DNA of 64,000 bases from Pelagibacterium flavum (GCF_025854335.1 NZ_CP107716.1:606001-670000), one strand, 5' to 3'. Counted from the first letter of the stretch, positions 14,940 through 25,122 are shown. The notes: generated by a model from the sequence alone, not told the origin. Program-made: numbers and translations.

Positions 14940-16186
14940 GCGGACGGGGTGATTTTTTCGCGCTGGTCGTCGCGCAGACCTTTTCGATTTCGGGCACCCG
15001 GCTATCGGTGATCGCCATTCCCTGGCTGGTCCTGAGCATAACCGGCGATCCGGTTCTGACCGGGCTCGTGGTGTTCGCCGAAATGGCGCCCTATGTGCTG
15101 GCCAAGGCACTGGGCGGGCCATTGATCGACCGGGTCGGGCCGCGGCGGGTCTCGGTCCTGGGAGATTTTTTCGGACTGTTTGCGGTGGGGGCGATACCGC
15201 TTCTGGCTGCTTTCGATCTGCTTAGCGTACCGTTGCTGTTTCCGCTCGTGGCGCTGGTCGGGCTGTTGCAGGGGCCGGCCGACGCGGCAAAGCACGCGCT
15301 GGTGCCGCTGGTGGCGCGGCGCGGCAAGCTGCCACTCGAGCGGGTGACCGGCGTTGTGGGCACCATCGAGCGGCTGGCCTCGACAGTTGGAGCGGGCGCT
15401 GCGGGGGCCCTGGTGGCACTGGTCGGGCCGGCCATGGCGCTCAGTTTCAACGCCGTGACCCTTGGCTTTGCGGCGGCGATTCTGTTGCTCGGGGTCCGGC
15501 CGGGAACGCGGGAGATTCCCGAAGCGACAGAGCCCAAACCTGAGACCAGCTATGGCAGCGAACTTAAGGAAGGATTTGCCTTCTTGCGCGGCGATGTGGT
15601 GCTGGTGGGGATCGCTGTGATGGTGGCGGTCACCAATCTGCTCGATCAGGCATATGCTGCTGTTCTGGTGCCGGTCTGGGCGCAGAACAGCGGGCGCGGG
15701 GCCGAAACGCTGGGGCTCGTCTTTGCGGTCATGTCGGGGTTTTCCGTGCTGGGCGCCATGGTGGCCACAGCGCTGGGCGAAAAGATGCCGAGGCTGCCGG
15801 TTTATGTGGGAGCCTTCATGATCATTTCTTTGCCGCGCTTTGCGGTCTTCGCATTCGATGCGCCGCTCATGGGCATTCTTGCAACGCTTGCGTTGGCCGG
15901 TTTCGCCTCGGGGTTTTTGAACCCCATTATTTCGGCGGTGATCCTGGAACGGATACCGGAAAAGCTGATCGGGCGCGTCTCATCGCTGGTCACGGCCTCG
16001 GCCTGGGCGTTCATGCCGTTCGGGGGAATTTTCGGAGGAGCGCTGATCGCCGGGCTGGGGCTTTCGGCGGCGTTCTTTGTGGCGGGGGTTTGTTATCTGG
16101 CGATGACGTTGATGCCGCTGGTGTTCAAAGGGTTTCGTGGGTTTTCGGAGCGACCGCTGGAGGCTGGCCGAGCGCGCGCAATTTAA
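14936..16186 (+). CDS. MFS transporter (drug/efflux type)
   Basis: This 416-residue protein has about 12 hydrophobic segments and belongs to the MFS-3/enterobactin-exporter-like group of inner-membrane transporters. A conserved loop DRVGPRR lies after the second segment (about residues 63-69). It is translationally coupled to the upstream ArsR-type gene. An exporter role is inferred and the substrate is unknown. Its 3' end overlaps the convergent membrane-protein gene by 4 nt. Confidence 0.9.
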   Translation: MSGRGDFFALVVAQTFSISGTRLSVIAIPWLVLSITGDPVLTGLVVFAEMAPYVLAKALGGPLIDRVGPRRVSVLGDFFGLFAVGAIPLLAAFDLLSVPLLFPLVALVGLLQGPADAAKHALVPLVARRGKLPLERVTGVVGTIERLASTVGAGAAGALVALVGPAMALSFNAVTLGFAAAILLLGVRPGTREIPEATEPKPETSYGSELKEGFAFLRGDVVLVGIAVMVAVTNLLDQAYAAVLVPVWAQNSGRGAETLGLVFAVMSGFSVLGAMVATALGEKMPRLPVYVGAFMIISLPRFAVFAFDAPLMGILATLALAGFASGFLNPIISAVILERIPEKLIGRVSSLVTASAWAFMPFGGIFGGALIAGLGLSAAFFVAGVCYLAMTLMPLVFKGFRGFSERPLEAGRARAI

Positions 16187-16656
16187 ATGCGCGGTGGGCG
16201 GTTGCTGGCCAGCTCCAGGCGGCGTGCCATGCCTCTCGGCGTGAAACAGAAGACCGCGATTGTCGCCAGCCACGCCATGCTGAGGGGCGGAAACGGAAGG
16301 GGCGTGAAAAGCAGGAAGAGCGGCCCAGTCAGTAACAGTATTCCCTGCAAGGGCGTATACAGGGCGAATGGCAACAGCACGGGAAGAAGGCCGATCAACG
16401 GGTGCCAACCGGCATCCCGTGCGCGGCGGATCGAGATGCCGACAATGGAGAGAAGGAAGGTTGCCGAGGCAGTCAGTGTGGCCAAAAACACGAGGGCAAG
16501 TCCTGCTCCACATTGGCCGGCGTTTGCAGAGCAATCGCCCATGGACAACCCGAACAGCGTGAAGGCCACTGCGAAGACAGCAAGGATCACACCGGCCCTG
16601 ATCAACAGGGCAACAGCGTAAGATTTTCCGCTCAGCGGTTTGGTGAACATCCCCAT
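16183..16656 (-). CDS. DUF805-like inner-membrane protein
   Basis: This 157-residue protein has four hydrophobic segments. The RRARDAGWHP sequence after the second segment resembles the conserved motif of DUF805 membrane proteins. No enzymatic residues are recognisable. It is convergent with the MFS gene and has no obvious partner. The function is unknown. Confidence 0.72.
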   Translation of the reverse strand: MGMFTKPLSGKSYAVALLIRAGVILAVFAVAFTLFGLSMGDCSANAGQCGAGLALVFLATLTASATFLLSIVGISIRRARDAGWHPLIGLLPVLLPFALYTPLQGILLLTGPLFLLFTPLPFPPLSMAWLATIAVFCFTPRGMARRLELASNRPPRI

Positions 16657-16743
16657 ATGCCCCCGGGTTCAATTGCGCAGGCATTTGGTGCGGCCCGTCG
16701 CAATCAGGCAAGTTCAACCGGTGGGCTTGGTAAACACGCTACT

Positions 16744-17553
16744 TTAGCTGAGACCGACCAGAACCATCGAAATATCGCCAAAGCTTGAGCCCATCAGGAC
16801 ACGGTAGGGGATGAAAAAGCCCGAATCGCGCAAGGGCATGTACCAGACCAGCATGCGGTTGGAATCGCGCAGATAGGCGGTGATTTCGGAGGTTTCGAAA
16901 TGGCCGGAAACGGGCACGTAGCGCATGGCGCAAAGGACCACAGGGCCCTGATAGGCGGTGCGGGTCGAGGTGGCGGTGGTGGTTTCGACAAAGCTTAAAG
17001 GCATATCGAAGCGCTCGATGCCGGTATAGATGCGCAGGGTGCGGTTGCAGAGCGTTCCGTCGAGGGCCTGGCCGCGCAGGATGAAGGCGGCGAGCGGGTC
17101 GTTGACACCGGAGCGGTGGGAGGCGTCGACCGGGACGCGGTCCGGGTTCTCGCTCAGGGGCGGGGTGACGTCGCCGACCGAGGCGTTGCCGCCCGAATAG
17201 GTGGTCTGGAGCGCGAAGCGCTCGTTGGCGGTGCGGGTTTCGAGATAGAAGCGGCTCGACTGCAGGCCGGTGGCGGTGATCGCACCGCCCGAATTGACGG
17301 CGCCTGAGCCTTGCGCCACAACCTGGGCAAGCCCGGTGACGTCGGCGACGACGTCAAGCTGATAGCTTGAGCCTTCGAGGCCGAACCTTATATCGACCGT
17401 GGAAACGTTGATGCCGCCGATCGAGACGATATAGGAGGCAATCGATCCCTGCTGCTGCGCGGCGGCGGGCGCTGCAAGGCCGAAAACGAGGAGGGCACCG
17501 AGGGCGAGAGAAGAAAGGGAAAGGCGTTTCACGCGTGTCTCGTTCATGTTCAT
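16744..17553 (-). CDS. DUF3108 domain secreted protein
   Basis: The start at 17553 (MNMNETRVKRL) gives a signal peptide ending near AAAQQQ, and a mature part of about 235 residues. The beta-rich sequence, including the SIGGINVSTVDIRF opening, resembles DUF3108 proteins of the alphaproteobacterial envelope. Two cysteines (LCNR and VLCAM) could pair in the periplasm. It sits upstream of and divergent from rpmB, a common arrangement. The function is unknown. Confidence 0.78.
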   Translation of the reverse strand: MNMNETRVKRLSLSSLALGALLVFGLAAPAAAQQQGSIASYIVSIGGINVSTVDIRFGLEGSSYQLDVVADVTGLAQVVAQGSGAVNSGGAITATGLQSSRFYLETRTANERFALQTTYSGGNASVGDVTPPLSENPDRVPVDASHRSGVNDPLAAFILRGQALDGTLCNRTLRIYTGIERFDMPLSFVETTTATSTRTAYQGPVVLCAMRYVPVSGHFETSEITAYLRDSNRMLVWYMPLRDSGFFIPYRVLMGSSFGDISMVLVGLS

Positions 17554-17848
17554 ACGGCCACAACTCGGATTCGCGCCCCACGAATCAAATGAAGGGTTAC
17601 GTTGCCCGTTGGGATTCGGCCTGTCCAGCACTGCGGCGAGATAAAAGCCGGCTCAATGCGCGCTAGCGCTTGACGGATGGGGGGGCTTTCTCTATATCCC
17701 CGGCCAAAGTTTCTTCCACTTTGGAGCACTGCCAAGAAAAAGTGTTTGGCGCTTTTTCGGTTCGGCAGGGCGAACAGTTAAACAAACAAAACCCAATCGG
17801 TTGACTGGGAATTTCCCGGTCCCGATACGATTGACAGGAATTAAAACA
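17554..17848. other. Divergent DUF3108/rpmB gap
   Basis: This 295-bp gap holds a small hairpin (CCAAAGT/ACTTTGG, 17704-17724), palindromic repeat copy c, and a possible rpmB promoter. The promoter has TTGACT at 17801 and GATACG at 17824 with a 17-bp spacer that contains the palindrome GGGAATTTCCC. Confidence 0.45.
17729..17768 (-). repeat. Two-stem palindromic repeat, copy c
   Basis: On the minus strand: CTGCC, GAACCG, AAAAAG, loop, CTTTTTC, then GGCAG. It is the only copy in inverted orientation. Confidence 0.75.
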
Positions 17849-18133
17849 ATGGCACGGCGCTGTGAACTCACCGGCAAGGGCGTGTTGACCGGCAACAATG
17901 TGAGCCATGCGCTCAACCGGACCCGCCGCCGCTTTCTGCCCAATCTTTGCGATGTGACGCTGATCTCGGAATCGCTGGACCGTTCGGTCAAGCTGCGCAT
18001 TTCCGCTTCCGCGCTGCGCACCGTCGAGCATCGCGGTGGTCTCGATGCTTTCCTTTTGAAGGCCAAGGACGAAGACCTTTCGGTTCGCGCCCTGGGCATC
18101 AAGAAGGAAGTTCGCGCCGCGATCGCCAGCTAA
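17849..18133 (+). CDS. rpmB: 50S ribosomal protein L28
   Basis: The start at 17849 ([20 protein letters not shown]) follows ACAGGAA and matches L28 family starts. The 94-residue basic protein includes RRRFLPNL and the [15 protein letters not shown] block typical of alphaproteobacterial L28. It is a component of the large ribosomal subunit near the peptidyl-tRNA exit side. A single-gene transcript is expected, with a hairpin terminator directly downstream. Confidence 0.97.
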   Translation: MARRCELTGKGVLTGNNVSHALNRTRRRFLPNLCDVTLISESLDRSVKLRISASALRTVEHRGGLDAFLLKAKDEDLSVRALGIKKEVRAAIAS

Positions 18134-18158
18134 GGCGAACGACGCGCAAAAGTTTTCG

Positions 18159-18195
18159 CGCCGCGTGAGGGTAACCTGACGCGGCGTTCTTGTTT
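18159..18195 (+). terminator. rpmB terminator
   Basis: An 8-bp GC stem (CGCCGCGT/ACGCGGCG) with a 12-nt loop is followed by a T-rich tract, 25 nt after the rpmB stop. Confidence 0.78.
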
Positions 18196-18343
18196 TCTTT
18201 CCGGTGGCGTTCTCTAAGAACGCTCCAAAGATGCACCGGCCACCTGCCGGGTCGCGTCGATGAAAAAGGGGCCGGAGACATTCCGGCTTCAAACATCAAT
18301 CCGGCGGTCATCTTGCCGCTTATGGAAAAAGGACAACGACGCT

Positions 18344-18979
18344 ATGGGCGTGCGTTTTTTCTGGGCCGTTCTGGCCATGGCGGTGGTGGTCACCGCATCG
18401 AACTATCTCGTTCAGTTTCCCGTTGAAGCCTCGCTCGGCGCGGTCAATCTCGCCGATATTTTGACCTGGGGCGCGTTCACCTATCCGGTGGCCTTTATGG
18501 TCAACGATCTGACCAACCGTCATTTCGGGCCCTCGGCGGCGCGGGTGGTGGTGCTTGTGGGCTTTGCCATCGCGGTTGTCTGGAGCATCTTTCTGGCTTC
18601 GCCGCGCATTGCGATCGCTTCGGGTTCAGCGTTCCTTATCGCCCAGTTTCTCGACGTTTCGATTTTCGACCGGCTGCGGGCCGGCAAATGGTGGCACGCG
18701 CCGCTGATCTCATCTGTCCTGGGTGCGGTGATCGACACGATCCTGTTCTTCGGCATCGCCTTTGCGGCAGCGTTCGCGTTTCTCGATACCGGACTGGGGC
18801 TGGACGATGGCTCGCTGCCCTTCCCGACGCCGTTCCTTTCGGTGGGGCCGGACGTGCCGCTCTGGGTGTCGCTGGCGGCCGGTGACTTCCTCGTCAAGAT
18901 CCTCGTCACCCTTGTGCTGCTGGTACCCTACAAGGCGCTGCGACGGGCCATTCCCGACCGGGTCGTGTCAGTAGCGTAA
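18344..18979 (+). CDS. Queuosine precursor transporter (YhhQ/VUT family)
   Basis: This 211-residue membrane protein starts at 18344 and has about six transmembrane segments. The segments PVAFMVNDLTNRHFGP and SAFLIAQFLDVSIFDRLR are diagnostic of the YhhQ/VUT_1 family, which imports the queuosine precursors preQ0 or preQ1. The gene stands alone between rpmB and a shared terminator. The specific substrate is known only for family members. Confidence 0.9.
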   Translation: MGVRFFWAVLAMAVVVTASNYLVQFPVEASLGAVNLADILTWGAFTYPVAFMVNDLTNRHFGPSAARVVVLVGFAIAVVWSIFLASPRIAIASGSAFLIAQFLDVSIFDRLRAGKWWHAPLISSVLGAVIDTILFFGIAFAAAFAFLDTGLGLDDGSLPFPTPFLSVGPDVPLWVSLAAGDFLVKILVTLVLLVPYKALRRAIPDRVVSVA

Positions 18980-18983
18980 TGAA

Positions 18984-19009
18984 AAAAGGGGCCGTTTTGG
19001 CCCCTTTTT
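18984..19009. terminator. Bidirectional terminator
   Basis: AAAAGGGGCC/GGCCCCTTTT forms a 10-bp stem with a 5-nt loop, flanked by A- and T-runs. It lies between the convergent transporter and M42 peptidase genes and overlaps the peptidase stop. Confidence 0.88.
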
Positions 19010-20051
19010 ATTTGGCCTTGAGGTAGGCGACGATGATGTCGAGAGCGGCCTTGAGGTCGGATTTCTCGATCATTTCGGCAACCGTGTGGATGTAGCGGGT
19101 GCCCACGACGATGCCCACGGCGCGAGCCCCGGCTGCGGCTTGTTGGGCGGCGGCAGCATCCTGACCGCCTGAGGCGAGGATGGAGCGCTGGACGGGTATA
19201 TCTTCCTTTTGCGCCAGTGCCTCGATTTCTTCTACCAGATCGAAATCGGCGATGAACGAACCGTCTTTTATGGTGAGGCCAACGCCCTTGCCCTGGGCGG
19301 TGACCATCTCGTTTTCGGGCACGCCGGGTGTGTCGCAGGCAAGCGTTGTATCGATGCCCAGTCCGATATCGGGCAGGACCGCAAAGGCGGCTGTGCGTGC
19401 GCCGCGCAGGCCGACTTCCTCCTGGGTGGTGAAGGCGACGTGGATTTCGCAATCGTGCTCGGCCCCGCTATCGGCCAACGCGCGGATGGCTTCGATGCCC
19501 AGCCAGCAGGCGACGCGGTTGTCGAGCGCCTTGGAGACGATCTTGTCGCCCATTTCGACGAGCGGCTCGTCCATGACGACAAAATCACCCACCCGGACTT
19601 TTGAGCGCGTCTCGGCGCCAAAACCGATATCGACGAAAAACTCCTTGATGGCGGGGATCTTTTTGCGGTCTTCGGGCGAGGAGATGTGCAGTGGACGCCC
19701 GCCTGCATTCATGACACCGGGATAGTCGCCTTCGGGGGTTACGACCTTGACGCGGCGCGCGAAGAGGGTGCGCGGATCGAAGCCGCCGACATTGTCGATG
19801 TGGATCCAGCCCTTTTCTGACACATGGGTGACGAGGAACCCGATCTCGTCCATGTGGCAGAGCAGCATGATCTTGAGCGGGTTTTTGGCCTCGGTGCGCG
19901 AGCGGCGAACGGCAATCAGCGATCCCATGGAATCGGTGCGGACCTCGTCGAACAATCCAACGATTTCGGTTTCGATGAGTTTGCGTACGCGGTGTTCGCG
20001 CCCCGGAACGCCGGGGGTTTCGCAAAGCGCGCGAAGCAGATCGATGTTCAT
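19008..20051 (-). CDS. M42 family metallopeptidase (glutamyl aminopeptidase-like)
   Basis: The 347-residue protein belongs to the M42 dinuclear-metal aminopeptidases, cytoplasmic self-compartmentalising enzymes. Visible sites are the HMDEIGF metal-ligand motif (about residue 67), ALDNRVAC around the bridging aspartate (about 177), the catalytic TTQEEVGLRGA (about 210) and a C-terminal GTRYIHT histidine. It shares strand and probably transcript with the upstream phytase-like gene, 9 nt away. Exact substrate preference is not evident. Confidence 0.93.
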   Translation of the reverse strand: MNIDLLRALCETPGVPGREHRVRKLIETEIVGLFDEVRTDSMGSLIAVRRSRTEAKNPLKIMLLCHMDEIGFLVTHVSEKGWIHIDNVGGFDPRTLFARRVKVVTPEGDYPGVMNAGGRPLHISSPEDRKKIPAIKEFFVDIGFGAETRSKVRVGDFVVMDEPLVEMGDKIVSKALDNRVACWLGIEAIRALADSGAEHDCEIHVAFTTQEEVGLRGARTAAFAVLPDIGLGIDTTLACDTPGVPENEMVTAQGKGVGLTIKDGSFIADFDLVEEIEALAQKEDIPVQRSILASGGQDAAAAQQAAAGARAVGIVVGTRYIHTVAEMIEKSDLKAALDIIVAYLKAK

Positions 20052-20060
20052 GGGGAACTC

Positions 20061-21068
20061 CTAGTCGGGAAAGGAAAATTCGAGCAGCAGGGTGCGCTGA
20101 AAGGAATTGAAATTGTTGTCAGAGACGATGGTGACGCGGGTTTGGCCGTCGGGCAAGGTTCGCACGCCCAATCCCTCGAAATTGTCCACCGCGCTGCCCG
20201 AACCCGAAAGGATCACCTCGCCGACCATTGTGGCGCCGGGGCGGATCTCAGCGGCGGGGATGAGGCGGATTTGTATGGAAAAGGCGAGGAACGCCAGGCC
20301 GCGCTCGAGGACCAGCAGATCGCCATCGGGCAGGAAGGCGCAATCGGTGGGATTGACGCCGGGTGCTACTGCCAGGCCGAGATTGCCACGGTCACGATTG
20401 CCCAGCAATGTCGCGGCCCATTGGCCGGACACATGCTGGTGGCCCTCGGCTATGATCAGGGTCGAGCCGGCTATTGGAGAAGCGGGCGGGGCGATGCAGA
20501 CCGATTCGATGGACTCGTTGGTGCGCAGATCGGTCAGCCATTGGGGAATGGCGATTTCGCGCGCCGGGCCCGAAGGGCGGCCATCTGAGAGGTTGAAATC
20601 GGCAATCCGCGACAGGTTCTCAAATCCGACGCGCACGGCTGCGGGCTGATTGTTGCGGATGACCACTTCGATGGCTTCGGAATCGGAAGAAAACTTGTTC
20701 GGAAGCGGATTGCCCGAGGAATTGCGGACAATATCGATCTCGACGTTGGACAGGCCGGCGGGGGCGCCATCGGCCAGCTCGAGCGCGCCCGAGAGGAAGC
20801 GCCCCTGATCGGTGACCATCACGAAGCGGGTGGCATCGATAAAGGCAAGGCCGGAAATGCCGCCGAAATCGGGGTGGGCGCTGGTCACCTCCAGCCCGCC
20901 CTCGAAAATCAGGCTGCCGACCGGCTCACCGATCGCAGCATTGCGAAAGCTGGCGATGGGTCGGGAGGAAACCTCGATCGCTTCGACGCTCGGGGACTGC
21001 GCGGACGCCGATGCTGCCGCCAGACCGAGCGTTATCGTGAGCAAGGAGGCGCTGGCGAAAAGTCTCAG
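20061..21068 (-). CDS. Secreted phytase-like esterase domain protein
   Basis: This beta-propeller protein of the Phytase-like family (PF13449 type) has the segments [29 protein letters not shown] and DNFEGLGVR. The start is uncertain. A TTG at 21044 lacks both a ribosome-binding site and a basic n-region. A CTG at 21068 has GGAGG five nt upstream, overlaps the cobT TGA, and opens a normal signal peptide ([20 protein letters not shown]). I prefer the CTG. The placement after cobT is common in Hyphomicrobiales. Substrate is unknown. Confidence 0.83.
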   Translation of the reverse strand: MRLFASASLLTITLGLAAASASAQSPSVEAIEVSSRPIASFRNAAIGEPVGSLIFEGGLEVTSAHPDFGGISGLAFIDATRFVMVTDQGRFLSGALELADGAPAGLSNVEIDIVRNSSGNPLPNKFSSDSEAIEVVIRNNQPAAVRVGFENLSRIADFNLSDGRPSGPAREIAIPQWLTDLRTNESIESVCIAPPASPIAGSTLIIAEGHQHVSGQWAATLLGNRDRGNLGLAVAPGVNPTDCAFLPDGDLLVLERGLAFLAFSIQIRLIPAAEIRPGATMVGEVILSGSGSAVDNFEGLGVRTLPDGQTRVTIVSDNNFNSFQRTLLLEFSFPD

Positions 21069-22948
21069 CGCCGCCTCCGGGCTTCGCCGGGCAGTTCTTC
21101 ATCGAACAGGGCGGCAAGATTGTCGGTCATGGCGCCGGCCAGTTCGTCCGCGTCGAGAATGGTGACGGCGCGACGGTAATAGCGCGTGACGTCATGGCCG
21201 ATGCCGATGGCGACCAGTTGGACGGGCGAGCGGGTTTCGATCTCCTCGATCACGGCGCGCAGATGGGCCTCTAGATAATTGCCCGGATTGACCGACTGGG
21301 TGGAATCATCGACCGGTGCGCCATCGGAAATCACCATGAGGATACGGCGGTTTTCCGGGCGGTTGACGATGCGCTTGTGGGCCCATTGCAGGGCTTCGCC
21401 GTCGATGTTTTCCTTCAAGAGCCCTTCACGCATCATCAGGCCGAGATTGCGCTTGGCATGGCGCCAGGGTTCGTCCGCGCCCTTGTAGATGATGTGGCGG
21501 ATGTCGTTGACGCGACCAGGATTGGGTGGGCGTCCCGCATCGAGCCAGGCTTCGCGCGATTTGCCGCCCTTCCAGGCGCGGGTGGTAAAACCGAGAATTT
21601 CCACTTTCACGCCGCAACGCTCCAGCGTGCGCGCGAGGATGTCGCCGCAGATGGCCGCAATGGTGATCGGTCGGCCGCGCATGGAGCCGGAATTGTCGAT
21701 CAGGAGCGTCACGCAGGTGTCGCGGAACTCGGTGTCGCGTTCGGCCTTGAACGAAAGGGCCTGCAGGGGATCGGTCACGACACGGGTCAGGCGCGCGGTA
21801 TCGAGCACGCCTTCCTCAAGGTCGAAATCCCATCCACGGTTCTGCTGAGCCATCAGGCGGCGTTGCAGCTTGTTGGCCAGTCGGGCGACGGCGCCGGCCA
21901 GATGCTCGAGCTGCTTGTCGAGCAATTGGCGGAGCTGATCGAGCTCTTCGGGCGGGCACAGATCGGCGGCCGAGATGATCTCGTCGAACTTGTCGGTGAA
22001 GATCTTGTAGGTTGGCTGGTTGGAGAGGCGCTGGCCGTCTTCACCCTGCGGAGGCGGGGCGGGGGCATCCTCGCCGGCTTCGGCCTGGGCGTCCTCGTCG
22101 GTGTCAGCACTGTCGGCTTCCATGCCTTCGACGTCGCCGGTTTCCTCGTGTTCGCCCGGCGCCTCGTCGGTGCCGTCCATATCCTGGTTGTCGGCGTCGC
22201 CGTCCTGCTCTTCGTCCTCGCCATTCATGGCCTGGTTGTTCTGGGCGTCCTGGTCGGAGCCCTCGGAATCATTCTGGTCGAACTGATCGGGATCGGCCTC
22301 GGCCAAAAGGTCGAGATCGCGCAGGATGGAGCGGGTCTTGCGTGAAAATTCGGTCTGGTTGTCGAGGAGGCTGGCCAATTCGTCCAGCGAAGCGCCGATG
22401 CGGCCCTCGAGCTTTTCGCGCCAGAGATCAACAATGGGGGCGCCTGAGGGTGGAATGGGGATGCCGGCGACCTTTTCGCGCATCATCAGCCCCAGCGCTT
22501 CGGCCAGCGGAGCATCAGCAATGTCTTTGACGTTGGCGTAATTTGCGCGGAACAGCCGGTCCTCGATCATTTCGGCGATGTTGCCGCTCATGCCCGCCAT
22601 GCGCGAACAACCCAGCGATTCAACGCGCGCCTGTTCAAGCGCGTCGAAGGCGGCCTTGGCGTCGGGATCCTTTGGGGCGAGCCGGCGATGGGTGTCTGTG
22701 TCGTGGCTGGCCATGCGCATGGCCATGGCATCTCCCTGGCCGCGGGCGATGGCGATGTCGCGGGACGTCGGCAGGCGGGGCAGGGCAGCAAGGCGGGCCT
22801 TGTCGGCGGTCAGGATGGGCCGGTCTGCGGTAAAGCTCACTTCGAGGTCGTGCTTGCCTGCAATGGTGCGCACAGCCGCGCCGACAGCCGCCTTGAACGG
22901 GCCGGTGGGATCGGGCTTGTTGGCTTTGATGCGCGGAGGCTGGGCCAT
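21065..22948 (-). CDS. cobT: Aerobic cobaltochelatase subunit CobT
   Basis: The start at 22948 ([13 protein letters not shown]) gives 627 residues. CobT works with CobS and CobN to insert cobalt into hydrogenobyrinic acid a,c-diamide in the aerobic B12 pathway. An N-terminal helical region is followed by a very acidic Asp/Glu/Gln-rich linker (about residues 200-310) and a C-terminal von Willebrand A domain. That domain has the metal-ion adhesion site [10 protein letters not shown] (about residue 420). cobN is not in the window. A 127-bp palindromic element separates it from cobS. Confidence 0.96.
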   Translation of the reverse strand: MAQPPRIKANKPDPTGPFKAAVGAAVRTIAGKHDLEVSFTADRPILTADKARLAALPRLPTSRDIAIARGQGDAMAMRMASHDTDTHRRLAPKDPDAKAAFDALEQARVESLGCSRMAGMSGNIAEMIEDRLFRANYANVKDIADAPLAEALGLMMREKVAGIPIPPSGAPIVDLWREKLEGRIGASLDELASLLDNQTEFSRKTRSILRDLDLLAEADPDQFDQNDSEGSDQDAQNNQAMNGEDEEQDGDADNQDMDGTDEAPGEHEETGDVEGMEADSADTDEDAQAEAGEDAPAPPPQGEDGQRLSNQPTYKIFTDKFDEIISAADLCPPEELDQLRQLLDKQLEHLAGAVARLANKLQRRLMAQQNRGWDFDLEEGVLDTARLTRVVTDPLQALSFKAERDTEFRDTCVTLLIDNSGSMRGRPITIAAICGDILARTLERCGVKVEILGFTTRAWKGGKSREAWLDAGRPPNPGRVNDIRHIIYKGADEPWRHAKRNLGLMMREGLLKENIDGEALQWAHKRIVNRPENRRILMVISDGAPVDDSTQSVNPGNYLEAHLRAVIEEIETRSPVQLVAIGIGHDVTRYYRRAVTILDADELAGAMTDNLAALFDEELPGEARRRR

Positions 22949-22980
22949 CTGTCTCTTCGTTCCGTGTCGCGCCGGGGAGG

Positions 22981-23107
22981 AAGGCCCCCTCACCCGGCTC
23001 TTCGAGCCGACCTCTCCCCAAGGGAGAGGTAGTGCACTTGGCGGCCCCCGGGATTACCTCTCCCTTTGGGGAGAGGCCACCGCGTCAGCGGCGGGTGAGG
23101 GGGCCTT
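22981..23107. repeat. 127-bp nested palindromic element between cobS and cobT
   Basis: The terminal arms AAGGCCCCCTCACCC/GGGTGAGGGGGCCTT (15 bp, perfect) enclose two internal hairpins, each built from CCTCTCCC and GGGAGAGG. It fills most of the cobS-cobT gap. It has the form of an intergenic repeat or MITE-like unit. Confidence 0.8.
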
Positions 23108-23114
23108 TGCGGCG

Positions 23115-24095
23115 TTACGCCGAGATCGCCAGATTGGCGGCCGATTCGGGCAGATCGACCCCGAACACGCGCTGGTAGAATTCGGCGACCACGGGGCGCT
23201 CGAGTTCGTCGCACTTGTTCAAAAAGGTCAGCCGGAAGGCAAAGCCGATATCGCCGAAGATCTCGGCGTTTTCCGCCCAGGTGATCACGGCGCGCGGGCT
23301 CATCACTGTCGACAGATCGCCATTGATGAACGCCGAGCGCGTCAGATCGGCGACGCGGACCATGTTGGAGACCAGTTTGCGGCCCTCATCGTCCTTGTCG
23401 TAGCTCTTGGCCTTGGCCAGAACGATCCCGACTTCCTTTTCATGCGGCAGATAGTTGAGCGTCACAACGATCGACCAGCGGTCCATCTGGCCCTGGTTGA
23501 TCTGCTGGGTGCCGTGATAGAGGCCCGAGGTGTCACCGAGACCGATGGTGTTGGTTGTGGCGAACAGCCGGAAGGCGGGGTGCGGGCGGATGACCCGGTT
23601 CTGGTCGAGGAGCGTCAGGCGGCCCGCCACTTCGAGCACGCGCTGGATCACAAACATCACGTCGGGACGTCCGGCATCGTATTCGTCGAACACCAGGGCA
23701 ATATTGTTCTGGACGGCCCATGGCAGGATGCCGTCGCGGAACTCGGTGACCTGCTTGCCGTCGCGCAGGACGATGGCGTCTTTGCCCACAAGGTCGATAC
23801 GGGAAACGTGGCTGTCGAGGTTGACGCGGACCAGCGGCCAGTTGAGCCGCGCTGCGACCTGTTCGATATGGGTCGATTTGCCCGTGCCATGATAGCCCTG
23901 CACCATGACGCGGCGGTTGAAGGCGAAACCGGCGAGAATGGCAAGGGTGGTGTTGCGATCGAACAGATAGTCCGGATCGATCTCGGGCACGTGGTCGGTG
24001 CGGTCTTTATAGCCCTTGACCACCATGTCGCTGTCGATCCCGAACAGATCGCGCACGGAATATTCGGTGTCGGGCAGGTTGGAAAACTCAGTCAT
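23115..24095 (-). CDS. cobS: Aerobic cobaltochelatase subunit CobS
   Basis: The start at 24095 ([18 protein letters not shown]) gives 326 residues, the normal length. CobS is the AAA+ ATPase of cobaltochelatase. Walker A is [11 protein letters not shown] (about residue 64), Walker B is [10 protein letters not shown] (about 133) and sensor residues follow in [11 protein letters not shown]. It forms a ring with CobT that powers CobN. A GAGG ribosome-binding site precedes the start. It is followed by cobT on the same strand. Confidence 0.97.
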   Translation of the reverse strand: MTEFSNLPDTEYSVRDLFGIDSDMVVKGYKDRTDHVPEIDPDYLFDRNTTLAILAGFAFNRRVMVQGYHGTGKSTHIEQVAARLNWPLVRVNLDSHVSRIDLVGKDAIVLRDGKQVTEFRDGILPWAVQNNIALVFDEYDAGRPDVMFVIQRVLEVAGRLTLLDQNRVIRPHPAFRLFATTNTIGLGDTSGLYHGTQQINQGQMDRWSIVVTLNYLPHEKEVGIVLAKAKSYDKDDEGRKLVSNMVRVADLTRSAFINGDLSTVMSPRAVITWAENAEIFGDIGFAFRLTFLNKCDELERPVVAEFYQRVFGVDLPESAANLAISA

Positions 24096-24286
24096 AATTT
24101 GCCTCGTCTCGGGCGCACCGGATCGATGTTTTCCGATGCTAAGGCGCGTTCGGTCGCGTCTTTTAAGGAAAAATTCGGAGCGCTTATAGCAACACAACTG
24201 CCATAAACCTAGAGCGCGGGATGCCGCAAGCGTTCCGACCCTGTTTCATTCCGCTTTTCGCATTGCAGAAAAGGCGGGCGGGGTGG

Positions 24287-24946
24287 TCAGACAAAGCCGC
24301 GCTGCTTGAGATGGTTATAGGCCGAAATGATGTTGCGCAGCCGGTCTTCGGAGCCCTTGTCGCCACCATTGGCGTCGGGGTGGTGGAGTTTGACCAGGGC
24401 CTTGTAGGCTGACTTGATATCGTTCGAGGGTTTGCGGCCTTCAAGGCCCAGCACTTCAAAGGCGGCGCGGTCCTGGCCGGTAAGTGTGATGGTGCGCTCG
24501 GCGGCCTCGCCCTTGGCACCGGCATCCTGGCGGGCACGCGAGCGCAGGCGGGCGAAGACGCCATTGACGTCGCGGAACTGGCTGCCCGTATAATCGCGGG
24601 GCTTGTATTTTTTGGGTTGCGGGTCGGACTTGCCGAAGCGGTTGGAGCCATAGGCCCAGGTTTCGCGGCTGCCGGGCGCGTTCATCTTGGTTGCGTGGTC
24701 GGCGATTTCCTCGTCGTCCATGCCGGAGAAATAATTGTAGGCCTTGTTATAGTGGCGCACATGCTCGAGGCAGAAATTGTGGAACTGACCCTCCGAGCGC
24801 GCGCCCTTGGGCGCCTTGTGCATGCCGGGTTTTTCGCACCCTTCCCAATCGCACGCCGGATGCGCCGCGACCTGCTCCTCGACCTGGGTGCGCCGGGGCT
24901 TGATGCGAACGGAATCGAAGATCTTGGATTTGGAATTGATCGACAT
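24287..24946 (-). CDS. DnaJ-domain protein, upstream of cobS
   Basis: The start at 24946 (MSINSKSKIFDSVRIKPRR) gives 219 residues. A C-terminal J domain (about residues 160-217) carries the HPD tripeptide (LHHPDANGG), required to stimulate Hsp70 ATPase. The N-terminal region has a CDWEGC..FCLEH cysteine/histidine cluster that may bind zinc. This domain arrangement next to bolA and cobST is typical of Hyphomicrobiales. The client is unknown. Confidence 0.92.
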   Translation of the reverse strand: MSINSKSKIFDSVRIKPRRTQVEEQVAAHPACDWEGCEKPGMHKAPKGARSEGQFHNFCLEHVRHYNKAYNYFSGMDDEEIADHATKMNAPGSRETWAYGSNRFGKSDPQPKKYKPRDYTGSQFRDVNGVFARLRSRARQDAGAKGEAAERTITLTGQDRAAFEVLGLEGRKPSNDIKSAYKALVKLHHPDANGGDKGSEDRLRNIISAYNHLKQRGFV

Positions 24947-24990
24947 AAGAGCGGATAGGGACCTTGGTTTGGGGGCCGGCGTTTTTTCGT

Positions 24991-25029
24991 GAGATCGAAC
25001 CGGAAAAGTCTGCAACTTTTCCTGATCTC
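24991..25029 (+). repeat. Two-stem palindromic repeat, copy d
   Basis: Outer arms GAGATC/GATCTC, conserved GAACCG, inner arms GGAAAAGT/ACTTTTCC. It lies between the divergent dnaJ-like and bolA genes. Confidence 0.8.
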
Positions 25030-25122
25030 GCTCTAGCGAAACGAAAGCCCGTAATCATATACCGTTTGGAACCGGCTTGCCCGGTTCAATTTGTCTTTTT
25101 TCAATCATAGGTGTGTTGACAC

